From contig CAVXDY010000005.1 of assembly GCA_963760715.1 (NCBI GenBank), positions 87,411-151,410 of the forward strand: 64,000 bases of DNA. Reading direction: 5' to 3'. Source of the DNA: CAVXDY01 sp963760715. Lineage in GTDB: Bacteria > Actinomycetota > Thermoleophilia > Miltoncostaeales > Miltoncostaeaceae. Below, in pieces: positions 1 through 8,080 of this stretch. Position numbers and translations under genes: made by a program. Under the pieces are notes generated by a model. The model saw nothing but the letters and a program-made list of their open reading frames with translations. It had not been told where the DNA came from and did no database searches. How positions within the stretch are numbered: position 1 is the stretch's first letter; each line of letters opens with the position of its first letter.

Positions 1-1137
1 GTCGGGGCAGTCGCGAGACGAGGGGCTCCAGTCGCGCGGGCCGCTGAGGCACCACGGCACCTGGGCGGGAACGGACACCGCCCCGGGGGCGCCGGAGGTG
101 AACGCGGCCTTGTCGGTGAGCGGCTGGCTGGCCGCGCCGACGCCGGCGCTGATCACGGCGAGCAGCACCGCGACGCCGAGGGGGGCGGCCGTGGCCGCGA
201 AGACGGCGGTGACGCTGCTGCGCCAGGCCGGCCCGGCCTCGGGCCGGTCGCCCAGCCACACACGCGCCATCCTCACCAGCAGGGAGACGACGGCGAGCGT
301 GGTGAGCAGGAGGAGCGTGAGCCAGAGGATCCGGAACGGGAACGCCACCGTGGCCACCACGGCATCGCCCAGAGCGAGGTCCGGGCGACCTCCGCGGTCC
401 GCGATCCGCCAGACCACCAGGGCCACGGCGGCGCCCAGCGCGAGTGCCGTCAGTGGCACCGCGTAGGCGCGACCCGAGCGCTGGTAGCGGTGCGCGGCCA
501 TCACCGAGGCGACGCAGACGATGAGGCCGCCGGCGGCGATCGCGAGGCACCATCCCAGCAGCGGCGCGCCGAGCGAGCGCAGGTAGAGCGCCAGCGTCAT
601 CAGCCCGACGAGGGCGAGCGCCAGAAAGGTGGTGATCATGATCGGCACCGCGCACAGCCAGCCCACGATCCCGAGGAGGCGCGACGCGGCGAGCCGGCTG
701 CGCATGCCCACGCTGGTCTCCTGGGGCCCCTTCGCGACCGGCGGGACGGACGATCGCCCGATGGCGAGGCCTCCGAGGAGGGCGGCCCGGGCGATGGCGG
801 GCATGTCCAGGAACAGGCCGAGGAAGGCCGCCACGAACGAGCGCAGGGCGGCGGGGAAGCGGGAGAGGTCGGCCCACCAGAACTCGTACACGTCCACCTC
901 GGGCGGTTCCTGGCCGCCGGCCGGGCGGTGGACCGTGAAGCGCCGCGCGCTGCGGGCCCGCGCCTCGTGGTCGGTCGCGTCGAGGATGTCGCCGGCGACC
1001 GGGTACCACTCGGTCACCTCCTCTCCGGCCGACCACCCCCCGTGGCGCAGGAGACCCTCCACGATGCGCTCGGCGCCCTCTCCCGAACCCTCGTCCCCGA
1101 CCCCGGCGACGACGACGATTGCGGTGCGATTCGCCAT
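1..1137 (-). CDS. multi-pass membrane protein with soluble N-terminus, C-terminally truncated by window edge
   Basis: The frame is open from an ATG at 1137 to the window edge (about 379 residues), so the C-terminus is missing. The first ~100 residues are soluble and begin with a hydrophobic strand and glycine turn (IVVVAGVGDEG), like the first strand of an alpha/beta fold. From about residue 105 there are some six hydrophobic segments separated by short basic loops. I do not recognise the family. It is divergent from the FAD oxidoreductase gene. TAGGGT ends 8 nt before its ATG, suggesting a leaderless transcript. The real-gene call rests on the uninterrupted frame and the coherent membrane-protein pattern. 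Confidence 0.72.
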   Translation of the reverse strand, partial: MANRTAIVVVAGVGDEGSGEGAERIVEGLLRHGGWSAGEEVTEWYPVAGDILDATDHEARARSARRFTVHRPAGGQEPPEVDVYEFWWADLSRFPAALRSFVAAFLGLFLDMPAIARAALLGGLAIGRSSVPPVAKGPQETSVGMRSRLAASRLLGIVGWLCAVPIMITTFLALALVGLMTLALYLRSLGAPLLGWCLAIAAGGLIVCVASVMAAHRYQRSGRAYAVPLTALALGAAVALVVWRIADRGGRPDLALGDAVVATVAFPFRILWLTLLLLTTLAVVSLLVRMARVWLGDRPEAGPAWRSSVTAVFAATAAPLGVAVLLAVISAGVGAASQPLTDKAAFTSGAPGAVSVPAQVPWCLSGPRDWSPSSRDCPD

Positions 1138-1145
1138 TGGCGGGA

Positions 1146-1151
1146 ACCCTA
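1146..1151 (-). promoter_or_regulatory. candidate -10 box (TAGGGT) of leaderless gene ending at 1137
   Basis: On the minus strand TAGGGT is followed by 8 nt and then the ATG at 1137. No -35 is evident. The spacing matches a pattern repeated across the window. Confidence 0.4.
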
Positions 1152-1170
1152 TGACGGCGGTGGCCGTCTG

Positions 1171-1176
1171 TACCAT
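1171..1176 (+). promoter_or_regulatory. candidate -10 box (TACCAT) of leaderless FAD oxidoreductase gene
   Basis: TACCAT is followed by 9 nt and the ATG at 1186. There is no Shine-Dalgarno sequence in the gap, so transcription probably starts at or next to the start codon. Confidence 0.4.
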
Positions 1177-1185
1177 CGCGCGACG

Positions 1186-2517
1186 ATGACGGGATCCGGA
1201 GGGCGGGCGCAGGGGCTTGACTGCGTCGTCGTGGGGGGCGGCCTGGCGGGACTGTCCTGCGCGCACGATCTGGCGCGCGCGGGGCGCTCCGTGCACGTGG
1301 TGGAGGCCGAGGAGGCGCCCGGCGGCCGCGCGCGCACCGTGTGGCACCGCGGACGCCCGGTGGACCGCGGCTTCCAGGTGCTGTTCCGCGCCTACCCGCG
1401 CACCAGGGCCCTGCTGCGCGCGATCGGGATCCCCCGGCGCGATCTGCGCCCCGTCGGGGGCGGGGCGGTGTTCGTCGACGGGTCGGGGACGCACCGGCTG
1501 GGCACCTCCCGGCTGGCGGTCGCCGGCTTCACCGGGCTGGCCCCGCCGGACCGGGCCAAGCTGATGCGCCTGGCCGTCGAGGTGGCCGCGCGACCGCCGC
1601 AATCGCTGCTCGACGACGGCGAGGACGCCGGTTCGACCGAGGACTTCCTGCGGGAGCGGGGGTTCTCGGATGAGGCGGTCGAGCGCTTCTTCCGGCCCCT
1701 GTTCGGGGTCGTCCTCCTGGACCGGAGCCTCTCGGCCGACGCCGGATACTTCCGGTTCCTGCTGGCCATGCTGGCGCGGGGCCCGGCGGTGATCCCGAGC
1801 GACGGGCTCGGGATGGTGGCGGAGTGGACCACGGCGGCCATCCGCCAGGCCGGGGGGATGGTCGAGCTGGGGGTCCGGGCGGCGGCGCTCGAGCCCGACG
1901 CCCCGGGCCGCCGGGTGCAGGCCGTGCTCATGGAGGACGGGCGGAGGCTGAGCGCCCGCCAGGTCGTGCTGGCCGTCGAGGCCCCCGCCGCGCGCGCGCT
2001 GCTGACCCCCCTCGACCCGGCCGCCGCGGGCCGCCTGCCGACCGAGGCCGCCTCGTCGGTGGGCGCCGCCTTCGAGCTGCGGACGCCCCTGTACCGCGGT
2101 CGGACCATCCTGCTGAACGCCGATCCGGCGTCCGAGGAGCAGCCGCGGGTCAACCTGCTGTGCCAGACGACCAACATCACGCGTCCCGGGGTGGTGGAGG
2201 GACCGCACATCCTGCTGGCCACCAGCGTCACGACCGGCGGCGGCCCGGCCGATGGCCTCGTGGACGCCGTGGAGGCGCTCGTGCGGCGCTGGGCGCCCGG
2301 CTACGACTGGACGGGCCTCGCGCGGCCGATCGGCGTCTACGAGCACCCCTTCGCGCAGTTCCGGCCGCTGCCGGGGGTGCGCCGCAACCTGCCCGGACCG
2401 CGCACGGCCCTCGAGAACCTGGTCCTGGCGGGCGATCTCACCCGGCACCCCTCGGTGGAGGGGGCGATCTCGAGCGGCGCCAGGGCCGCCGAGGTCGTGA
2501 ACGCCCTGATCCCGTGA
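1186..2517 (+). CDS. FAD-dependent oxidoreductase, phytoene desaturase/amine oxidase type
   Basis: A 443-residue flavoprotein. Near the N-terminus is a Rossmann dinucleotide motif (VVGGGLAGLSCA), followed by the acidic strand end and GG doublet (EAEEAPGGRART) that bind FAD ribose and phosphate. The C-terminus has the second FAD signature (LVLAGDLTRHPSVEGAISSG), typical of carotenoid desaturases and protoporphyrinogen-oxidase relatives. The substrate cannot be told from sequence; a carotenoid or isoprenoid hydrocarbon is likely for the family. The ATG at 1186 was chosen because the frame upstream of it is the antisense of the divergent membrane gene. xseA starts within its stop codon, so the two are probably co-translated. 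Confidence 0.85.
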   Translation: MTGSGGRAQGLDCVVVGGGLAGLSCAHDLARAGRSVHVVEAEEAPGGRARTVWHRGRPVDRGFQVLFRAYPRTRALLRAIGIPRRDLRPVGGGAVFVDGSGTHRLGTSRLAVAGFTGLAPPDRAKLMRLAVEVAARPPQSLLDDGEDAGSTEDFLRERGFSDEAVERFFRPLFGVVLLDRSLSADAGYFRFLLAMLARGPAVIPSDGLGMVAEWTTAAIRQAGGMVELGVRAAALEPDAPGRRVQAVLMEDGRRLSARQVVLAVEAPAARALLTPLDPAAAGRLPTEAASSVGAAFELRTPLYRGRTILLNADPASEEQPRVNLLCQTTNITRPGVVEGPHILLATSVTTGGGPADGLVDAVEALVRRWAPGYDWTGLARPIGVYEHPFAQFRPLPGVRRNLPGPRTALENLVLAGDLTRHPSVEGAISSGARAAEVVNALIP

Positions 2518-3770
2518 AGCTCGTCGGCAGCCGCCGGGTCTTCTCCGTGGAGGAGGTCAGCGCCCGCCTGGCGTCGATGTTCGAGGGCCTCCGGTCGTTC
2601 TGGCTCGAGGCCGAGGTGCAGGACCTGCGCCCGGGGCGCGGCCAGATGTACTTCCGGCTGCGCGGCGCCACGACGCTCGACGCCACCATGAACGGGGTCG
2701 TCTACGACCGCCTGGCCCACAAGCCGCGCGACGGCACGCTCGTGCAGGCCTACGGGCGGATCGAGTTCTGGAGCGCCCGCGGCGCGATCACGATGCGGGT
2801 GGAGCGCCTCGAGCTCGCGGGGGAGGGGCTGCTGCGCGCCCAGGTCGAGGAGCTGCGGCGCAGGCTCGGCGCCGAGGGCCTGCTCGACCCCGGCCGCCGC
2901 CGGCCGGTCCCGCTCCTGCCCCGGAGGGTCGGCCTGGTGACGAGCCCGGACGGCGCCGCGCGGGACGACTTCCTCACGAACGCGCTCGCCCGCTTCCCGC
3001 GGGCCGACGTGCTGGTGGTGGGCGTGCCGGTGCAGGGCGAGGCGGCGCCGGCGGCGATCGTGCGCGCGCTGGCCCACCTGGACGCCCGCGAGGACGTCGA
3101 TGTGATCGTGATCGCGCGCGGGGGCGGGTCGCTCGAGGACCTGATGGCCTTCAACAGCGAGCCGGTCTGCCGGGCGGTGGCCTCGGCCACGACGCCGGTG
3201 GTCTCGGCCGTGGGCCACGAGCGCGACGTGACGCTGTGCGACGACGTGGCCGACCTGCGGGTGTTGACTCCCAGCGCCGCCGCCGCGGCCGTGCTGCCGA
3301 GCCTGGAGGCGCTGGAGGTGCGGCTTGGTGACCACGGCGCCGCCCTGCGGCGCGGCCTCGGGCGCGAGCGCGCCCGCGCGGCCGAGGCGCTCGGCCGCCG
3401 GTCGGCCGATCTCGCGCGCGCCCTGCGCGGGCGCGGGGACCTCGCCCGCGACCGCGTCGAGCGGCTGGCGCCGCGGCTGGGCCCCGCCCTGGGGCGGGTG
3501 TCCGCGCGCGCCGCCTCCGGCCTGGACGGGGCCGGGGCGGGCCTGCGCCGGGCCGCCACCGCGCGCGCGCAGGCCGCCGCCGGGCGCGTGGAGCGCGCGG
3601 AGGCCCTTCTGGCGCTGCTCTCTCCCCGGCGGACCGTGGCGCGCGGGTATGCCATCGTGCGCGCGGCGGACGACGGGCGGGTGGTCGCGTCCGTCGCCGG
3701 CGTCCGCCCGGGGGACGCCCTGTCCATCGAGATGCGCGACGGGCTCCTGGACGCGAGGGCCGGGACGTGA
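2514..3770 (+). CDS. xseA: exodeoxyribonuclease VII large subunit
   Basis: Large, catalytic subunit of exonuclease VII, which degrades single-stranded DNA to oligonucleotides in repair. The 418-residue length fits the family. An OB-fold DNA-binding domain spans about residues 5-100. The catalytic domain carries the family signatures GLVTSPDGAA, IARGGGSLEDLMAFNSE, VGHERDVTLCDDVAD and LTPSAA. A basic coiled region follows (about 265-370). The GTG start overlaps the upstream TGA (GTGA). xseB overlaps its end by 4 nt, so the two subunits are made in a coupled way. Confidence 0.95.
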   Translation: MKLVGSRRVFSVEEVSARLASMFEGLRSFWLEAEVQDLRPGRGQMYFRLRGATTLDATMNGVVYDRLAHKPRDGTLVQAYGRIEFWSARGAITMRVERLELAGEGLLRAQVEELRRRLGAEGLLDPGRRRPVPLLPRRVGLVTSPDGAARDDFLTNALARFPRADVLVVGVPVQGEAAPAAIVRALAHLDAREDVDVIVIARGGGSLEDLMAFNSEPVCRAVASATTPVVSAVGHERDVTLCDDVADLRVLTPSAAAAAVLPSLEALEVRLGDHGAALRRGLGRERARAAEALGRRSADLARALRGRGDLARDRVERLAPRLGPALGRVSARAASGLDGAGAGLRRAATARAQAAAGRVERAEALLALLSPRRTVARGYAIVRAADDGRVVASVAGVRPGDALSIEMRDGLLDARAGT

Positions 3771-4027
3771 GCGGCACCGGGCCCGCCGAGCCGCCGCCCA
3801 CCTTCGAGGAGGCCCTGCGGCGTCTGGACGAGGTGGTGGCGCGGCTCGAGGGGGGCGAGGTGGGCCTGGAGGAGGCGGTCGCCCTGTTCGAGCAGGGCCA
3901 GGGCTACCTCGCCGCCTGCCGTGAGCGGCTGGCGGCCGCTCAGAAGCGGATCGAGGAGCTCACGGCCGACGAGCTGGGCCCGGGGCCCGCCGGCGGCGCC
4001 GCGAAGGAGCCCGACCCGCCGTTCTGA
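3767..4027 (+). CDS. xseB: exodeoxyribonuclease VII small subunit
   Basis: An 86-residue small subunit of exonuclease VII. It has the usual two-helix body: TFEEALRRLDEVVARLE, then a short turn, then LEEAVALFEQGQGYLAACRERL. Several small subunits bind the helical arm of XseA. The start GTG lies inside the xseA stop (GTGA overlap). Its last ~85 nt overlap the 3' end of a convergent minus-strand gene. The tail after residue 70 is Gly/Pro-rich and probably disordered. Confidence 0.93.
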   Translation: MSGTGPAEPPPTFEEALRRLDEVVARLEGGEVGLEEAVALFEQGQGYLAACRERLAAAQKRIEELTADELGPGPAGGAAKEPDPPF

Positions 4028-4596
4028 CCGCCGCCGCGCGCCTCCCAGCGCTCGAGGCGCTTCAGATCGCGCTCGATGCGGCTCAGCGGCACCTGGCAGC
4101 CCGCGCCGGCCACGTTGGCGTAGGAGAGCAGCCGGTCCTCGTCGGCGCGCAGGGTCATCCACTTGGCGAGCACGTCGTCGCCCTCGGGCAGGAGCGGCGT
4201 CTCCCCGGCGAGCCGGTCGGGGAACTGGACGCAGTACTCGCGGACCGGCGCCATCGAGCGGGGCAGCAGCGCCACCACCGGGAGGTGCGGGTAGATGAGG
4301 TAGCGGTACCGCGGGGGACCGGTCCGGCCCGGGGCGCCGCGGGCGGCCCGGCGCCCGGTGACGCAGATGAAGCCCAGCTCGCGGTACATCCTCCACTCGT
4401 CGGGGTTCACGACGGACCGCAGCAGCTCGAGGGACCGGCGCTCGGCCTCCGCCGGGGCGACCGGCGGCTCGGTGATCCAGGACGGCGCGGGGGCGCGTCC
4501 CGTGCGCCGGACCCACCCGCCGCCCGCGGGGCGCCGCATGACCGCCGCGAGAGCCGCCAGGGTCACCACCAGCAGGACGACCCCGACGCCTCCCAT
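3940..4596 (-). CDS. conserved hypothetical protein, single N-terminal membrane anchor
   Basis: A 218-residue protein with one N-terminal hydrophobic segment (about residues 3-20, GVGVVLLVVTLAALAAV) followed by a soluble domain rich in aromatic and Arg residues. I recognise no catalytic motif. The soluble part (about 60-175) looks folded, while the last ~35 residues are low-complexity and lie antisense to xseB. It starts 4 nt after the stop of the small gene at 4601-4858 on the same strand, so the pair form an operon. The function is unknown. The C-terminal boundary is less certain because of the overlap. Confidence 0.65.
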   Translation of the reverse strand: MGGVGVVLLVVTLAALAAVMRRPAGGGWVRRTGRAPAPSWITEPPVAPAEAERRSLELLRSVVNPDEWRMYRELGFICVTGRRAARGAPGRTGPPRYRYLIYPHLPVVALLPRSMAPVREYCVQFPDRLAGETPLLPEGDDVLAKWMTLRADEDRLLSYANVAGAGCQVPLSRIERDLKRLERWEARGGGQNGGSGSFAAPPAGPGPSSSAVSSSIRF

Positions 4597-4600
4597 CGCC

Positions 4601-4858
4601 CTAGGCCGGCGCCCCGCCGGCGGCGCGCGGCCAGAACAGGACCCGCTCGGCGTCGGCCGGGATCTCCTCGAAGCTCGTCACGAGCAGCGCCTCGCGGCGG
4701 CCGGTGCGCGCGTCGGCCACGGGCACGGCGGCCCACATGCCCTCCTCGAGCTGTCGCCGGAACTCCGCCACGAGCGCCTCGCGCTCGGCGTCGAGGCGGG
4801 GGTCCCCTTCGACGATCAGCGTCTCGCCGTACCCCGGCATCATCCGAAGCAGCCGCAT
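4601..4858 (-). CDS. small conserved hypothetical protein
   Basis: An 85-residue, mostly acidic and hydrophobic protein with no membrane segment or known motif. Its spacing to the downstream gene is 4 nt, so it is probably the first gene of a two-gene unit. TATAAC ends 8 nt upstream of the ATG, a near-consensus -10 in a leaderless position, which supports this start. It is divergent from murA. I do not recognise the family. Confidence 0.62.
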   Translation of the reverse strand: MRLLRMMPGYGETLIVEGDPRLDAEREALVAEFRRQLEEGMWAAVPVADARTGRREALLVTSFEEIPADAERVLFWPRAAGGAPA

Positions 4859-4866
4859 CCCCCGCC

Positions 4867-4872
4867 GTTATA
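4867..4872 (-). promoter_or_regulatory. candidate -10 box (TATAAC) of leaderless small gene
   Basis: Read on the minus strand, TATAAC is followed by 8 nt and the ATG at 4858. It is the closest match to a consensus -10 among the leaderless candidates, and AT-rich against the surrounding sequence. Confidence 0.45.
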
Positions 4873-4919
4873 CCGACCGCCACCACGGCGGCGCAAACCA
4901 GGGGGTGCGGACCTGCTGC

Positions 4920-4925
4920 TAGCGT
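4920..4925 (+). promoter_or_regulatory. candidate -10 box (TAGCGT) of leaderless murA operon
   Basis: TAGCGT is followed by 8 nt and the GTG at 4934. There is no ribosome binding site in the gap. If correct, this promoter drives murA and the histidine genes. Confidence 0.4.
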
Positions 4926-4933
4926 CCACCCAC

Positions 4934-6220
4934 GTGAGTCAGGACAGGCTGGTCATCCGGGGCGGCCGCGCCCTCTCCGGCACGATCGTCCCGAGCGGCA
5001 ACAAGAACGCGGCCCTCCCCATCCTGGCCGCCTGCTTGCTGACCGACGAGGAGGTCGTGCTCGAGAACGTGCCCGACATCCTCGACGTGCACGTCATGCT
5101 CGCGCTCCTCGACGACCTCGGGGTGAGCGTGCGCGACGAGGGCCCCAACTCGCTCGCGCTGCGCGCCGACCGGGTGCGCACGACCCAGCTCGACCCCGAC
5201 CTCTGCCGCCGCCTGCGTGCGTCGCTGCTGCTGGCCGGGCCGCTGCTCGCGCGCTGCGGGGAGGTGGAGCTGCCGCTCGCCGGCGGCGACTTCATCGGCC
5301 GGCGCCGGGTGGACACGCACCTGCTGGCCTTCCGGGGCCTCGGCGCCACCTGCGTGGTCGATCGCAGCTACCGGTTGAGCCACTCGGGCCTGCGCGGTGC
5401 CGAGATCTTCCTGGACGAGGCCTCGGTCACCGCGACCGAGAACGCCCTCATGGCGGCGGTGCTGGCCCCCGGGCGGACGCTGGTGTGGAACGCGGCCTGC
5501 GAGCCCCACGTGCAGGACCTGGCGCGGTTCCTCGTGACCCTGGGCGCGCGCATCGAGGGCATCGGCACCAACCGGCTGATCGTGGACGGGGTGGACCGGC
5601 TGCGCGGCGGCCGCTTCCGCATCGGTCCGGACCACATCGAGATCGCCTCGTTCATCGGGCTGGGTGCGATCACCGGCTCGGACCTCACGATCGTGGACGT
5701 GCGCGCCGAGGATCTGCGCATGATCAACCTGACGTTCGCGCGCCTGGGCATCCGGGTGGAGATGGACGGAGACGCGCTGCGCGTTCCGTCCGACCAGGAC
5801 CTCCGGGTCGTGGCCGACGAGGGCGACGCCATCCCGAAGGTCAACGACGGCATCTGGCCGGCCTTCCCCGCCGACCTCACCAGCATCGCCACGGCCGTGG
5901 CCACCCAGACCCACGGCACGGTGATGATCTTCGAGAAGATGTTCGAGAACCGGCTCTTCTTCGTGGACAAGCTGGTGTCGATGGGCGCCCGGATCGTGCT
6001 CTGCGACCCCCACCGCGCCGTGGTGAGCGGGCCGTCCCAGCTCTACGGGGAGCGCCTGGAGAGCCCCGACATCCGCGCCGGGATGGCGATGCTCATCGCG
6101 AGCCTGGCGGCGAGCGGGGTCAGCACGATCGGCAACGTGGGCCAGATCGACCGCGGCTACGAGCGCATCGACGAGCGGCTCCAGGACGTGGGCGCCGATA
6201 TCGAGCGCGTCCGTGAGTAG
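4934..6220 (+). CDS. murA: UDP-N-acetylglucosamine 1-carboxyvinyltransferase, Asp-type active site
   Basis: Cytosolic first committed enzyme of peptidoglycan synthesis; it transfers enolpyruvate from PEP to UDP-GlcNAc. The 428 residues fit the family. The substrate-binding Lys-Asn pair is present (SGNKNAALP, residues 21-29), as are the conserved Arg-rich strand (RRLRASLLLAGPL) and FPADLTS. The active-site loop that normally reads PGGC reads LAGGD: residue 119 is Asp where E. coli has Cys115. Natural Asp enzymes such as the mycobacterial one are insensitive to fosfomycin. The GTG start was chosen from the ISGGRAL-like N-terminus and a TAGCGT box 8 nt upstream. It overlaps hisZ by 8 nt. Confidence 0.95.
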   Translation: MSQDRLVIRGGRALSGTIVPSGNKNAALPILAACLLTDEEVVLENVPDILDVHVMLALLDDLGVSVRDEGPNSLALRADRVRTTQLDPDLCRRLRASLLLAGPLLARCGEVELPLAGGDFIGRRRVDTHLLAFRGLGATCVVDRSYRLSHSGLRGAEIFLDEASVTATENALMAAVLAPGRTLVWNAACEPHVQDLARFLVTLGARIEGIGTNRLIVDGVDRLRGGRFRIGPDHIEIASFIGLGAITGSDLTIVDVRAEDLRMINLTFARLGIRVEMDGDALRVPSDQDLRVVADEGDAIPKVNDGIWPAFPADLTSIATAVATQTHGTVMIFEKMFENRLFFVDKLVSMGARIVLCDPHRAVVSGPSQLYGERLESPDIRAGMAMLIASLAASGVSTIGNVGQIDRGYERIDERLQDVGADIERVRE

Positions 6221-7457
6221 CGCGCCGCCCCCGGCCGCGCTCCCCGCCGGCGGGAAGGACGTGCTGGCGGTCGAGGCCCAGGAGCTGCGGGCCATCGAGG
6301 CGGCCGTGCGCGGCCGGTTCGGCGCGTTCGGCTACCGCGAGGTGATGACGCCGGTGCTGGAGTTCGCCGAGGTCATCGACCGCGCCCAGGAGGGGGGGCT
6401 GCGCGAGGCCTTCCGGCTCTTCGACGACGCCGGGCGGGTCCTGGTGCTGCGGCCGGACCTGACCATCCCGGTGGCGCGTCTGGTGGCCACCCGGATGGCC
6501 GACCACCCGGGCCCGGTGCGCGTGTCCTACCTTGCCCGGGCCTTCCGTCCGCCGCCGTCCGGCCGCCCGCGCCCGTCCGAGGAGCGGCAGGCGGGCATCG
6601 AGCTGGTGGGCGCCGACGGCCCCGGGGCCGACGCGGAGGTGCTGGCGCTGCTGGTGGAGAGCCTGCGCGCCGCCGGGCTCGGGGGCTTCCGCGTGGGGGT
6701 GGGGGACGTCTCGCTCACATCCGCGGTCCTGGACGGCGTGGGCATCGAGGCCGGGGCGCGCGCCGCGCTGGGCGCCGCCCTCGCGTCGCGGAACTTCGTC
6801 GAGTGGCGGCGGCTCGCGCGCGCCGCCGTCCCCGACGGACCGGCCGGCGCCCTGGTGATGGAGCTGCCCGGCCTGCGGGGCGGGGCCGAGCTGCTGGAGC
6901 GGATCTCCGGCACCGTGCCCGCCGCGGCGGGGGCCTGCGGGCGGCTGCGGGACCTGCTGGGACTGCTGGCGGATCACGGCGTCGCCGACCCGGTGCTGAT
7001 CGACCTGGGCGTGCGCCGCGACTGGCCGTACTACTCGGGCATCGTCTTCGAGGCCTACGCGCCCGGGGTGGGAGCGCCGGTCGCCATGGGCGGGCGCTAC
7101 GACGGCCTGGGGGAGCGCTTCGGCCGGGCGCGTCCCGCCGTGGGCTTCGCGATCGCGCTCGACCTGCTCCACCGCGCCGTGATGGAGGCCGCCCCGCCGC
7201 CGACGCCGCCGCGGGACGGCGTGGTGCTGGTGGGAGGGCTCGACCGCGCGCCGGCCGTGGCCGCCGCGATCCGCGCCGCCGGGCTGCCCGTCGTCGCGCT
7301 TGCGGCCGACGATCCCGACCCCGAGGGGCTCGCCGCCGCCGACGCCTGGCGCTATGTGGCGCGTCCGGAGGACGGGGGCTACGCGGTGCTCGACCGCCTC
7401 ACCGGGGAGCGCCTGGCCTGTGAGCGGCTGGAGGAGGAGCTGCCATCCCGGGCCTGA
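6213..7457 (+). CDS. hisZ: ATP phosphoribosyltransferase regulatory subunit
   Basis: A 414-residue class II aminoacyl-tRNA synthetase paralogue that allosterically regulates short-form HisG at the first step of histidine synthesis. It shows the synthetase-like core: RFGAFGYREVMTPVLEF, the motif-2-like VLRPDLTIPVARLVATR and YLARAFR, and PVAMGGRYDGLGERFG. It sits directly upstream of a short hisG, which decides for HisZ over HisS. The C-terminal ~80 residues are a degenerate domain rather than a true anticodon-binding domain. Its GTG lies within the murA end. Confidence 0.9.
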   Translation: MSSAPPPAALPAGGKDVLAVEAQELRAIEAAVRGRFGAFGYREVMTPVLEFAEVIDRAQEGGLREAFRLFDDAGRVLVLRPDLTIPVARLVATRMADHPGPVRVSYLARAFRPPPSGRPRPSEERQAGIELVGADGPGADAEVLALLVESLRAAGLGGFRVGVGDVSLTSAVLDGVGIEAGARAALGAALASRNFVEWRRLARAAVPDGPAGALVMELPGLRGGAELLERISGTVPAAAGACGRLRDLLGLLADHGVADPVLIDLGVRRDWPYYSGIVFEAYAPGVGAPVAMGGRYDGLGERFGRARPAVGFAIALDLLHRAVMEAAPPPTPPRDGVVLVGGLDRAPAVAAAIRAAGLPVVALAADDPDPEGLAAADAWRYVARPEDGGYAVLDRLTGERLACERLEEELPSRA

Positions 7458-8080
7458 GGATCTGCGTGCCGCTGGGGGCCCTCTTCGAGGGCGCGGTCGA
7501 GGCGCTCGCCCGCGCCGGCCTCGACGTGCAGCCGCTGCGCGCCGCCGGCCGCCGCCTGGTGGTGGAGGGCGCCGACGGCACCACCTTCGTCACCACCCGG
7601 CCGAGCGACGTGACGACCTACGTGGAGAGCGGCGCGGCCGACCTCGGCATCGTGGGCGCCGACGTCTTGCGGGAGCGCGGCCCCGACGTGTACGAGCTGC
7701 TCGACCTGCGATTCGGCGACTGCCGCATGGTCTACGCCACCCGCGACGGGGACGATCCCACCCCCGGGGCGCTGGAGCACCTGGGAATCGTGCGCGTGGC
7801 CACCAAGTACCCGGCCACCGCCACGGCCCACTTCACGGCAACCGGCCGGCAGGCGGAGGTGGTGAAGGTCAACGGCTCGGTGGAGCTCGCGCCCCTGGTG
7901 GGCCTGGCGCACGGGATCGTCGACCTGGTCGCCACCGGGCGCACCCTGCGCGAGAACGGCCTGGTGGAGCGGGAGGAGATCTTCCGCTCCTCGGCCCGGC
8001 TGATCGCCAACCGCGTGAGCCAGACCCTGCGGGCCGAGGAGGTCGACCGGGTGGTCGGGGGAATGAGGCCGGCCTCGTGA
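7454..8080 (+). CDS. hisG: ATP phosphoribosyltransferase, short form
   Basis: Catalyses ATP + PRPP to phosphoribosyl-ATP, the first step of histidine synthesis. It has the short-form length (~208 residues) without the C-terminal regulatory domain, so it needs HisZ. Motifs seen: TTRPSDVTTYVESGAADLGIVGADVL (split across two conserved strands), ATKYPATA, and the PRPP-binding stretch LVGLAHGIVDLVATGRTLRENGL. A CTG at 7454, overlapping the hisZ stop (CTGA), is preferred because it supplies the first beta strand (LRICVPLGALFEG). The GTG at 7466 is the alternative but would cut that strand. Confidence 0.92.
   Translation: MRICVPLGALFEGAVEALARAGLDVQPLRAAGRRLVVEGADGTTFVTTRPSDVTTYVESGAADLGIVGADVLRERGPDVYELLDLRFGDCRMVYATRDGDDPTPGALEHLGIVRVATKYPATATAHFTATGRQAEVVKVNGSVELAPLVGLAHGIVDLVATGRTLRENGLVEREEIFRSSARLIANRVSQTLRAEEVDRVVGGMRPAS

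Noticed and set aside
490..1185. N-terminal extension of the FAD oxidoreductase
   Set aside because: The Rossmann motif starts just after ATG 1186. The extension lies antisense to the truncated membrane-protein gene, which is a better coding candidate.
6213..7457. Histidyl-tRNA synthetase (HisS) for the hisZ gene
   Set aside because: It sits directly before a short hisG in the his operon, and its C-terminal domain is not a proper anticodon-binding domain, which fits HisZ.
7466..8080. GTG at 7466 as the hisG start
   Set aside because: It would delete the first half of the N-terminal beta strand (LRIC) conserved in short-form HisG; the CTG at 7454 with a stop/start overlap fits better, though it is not proven.
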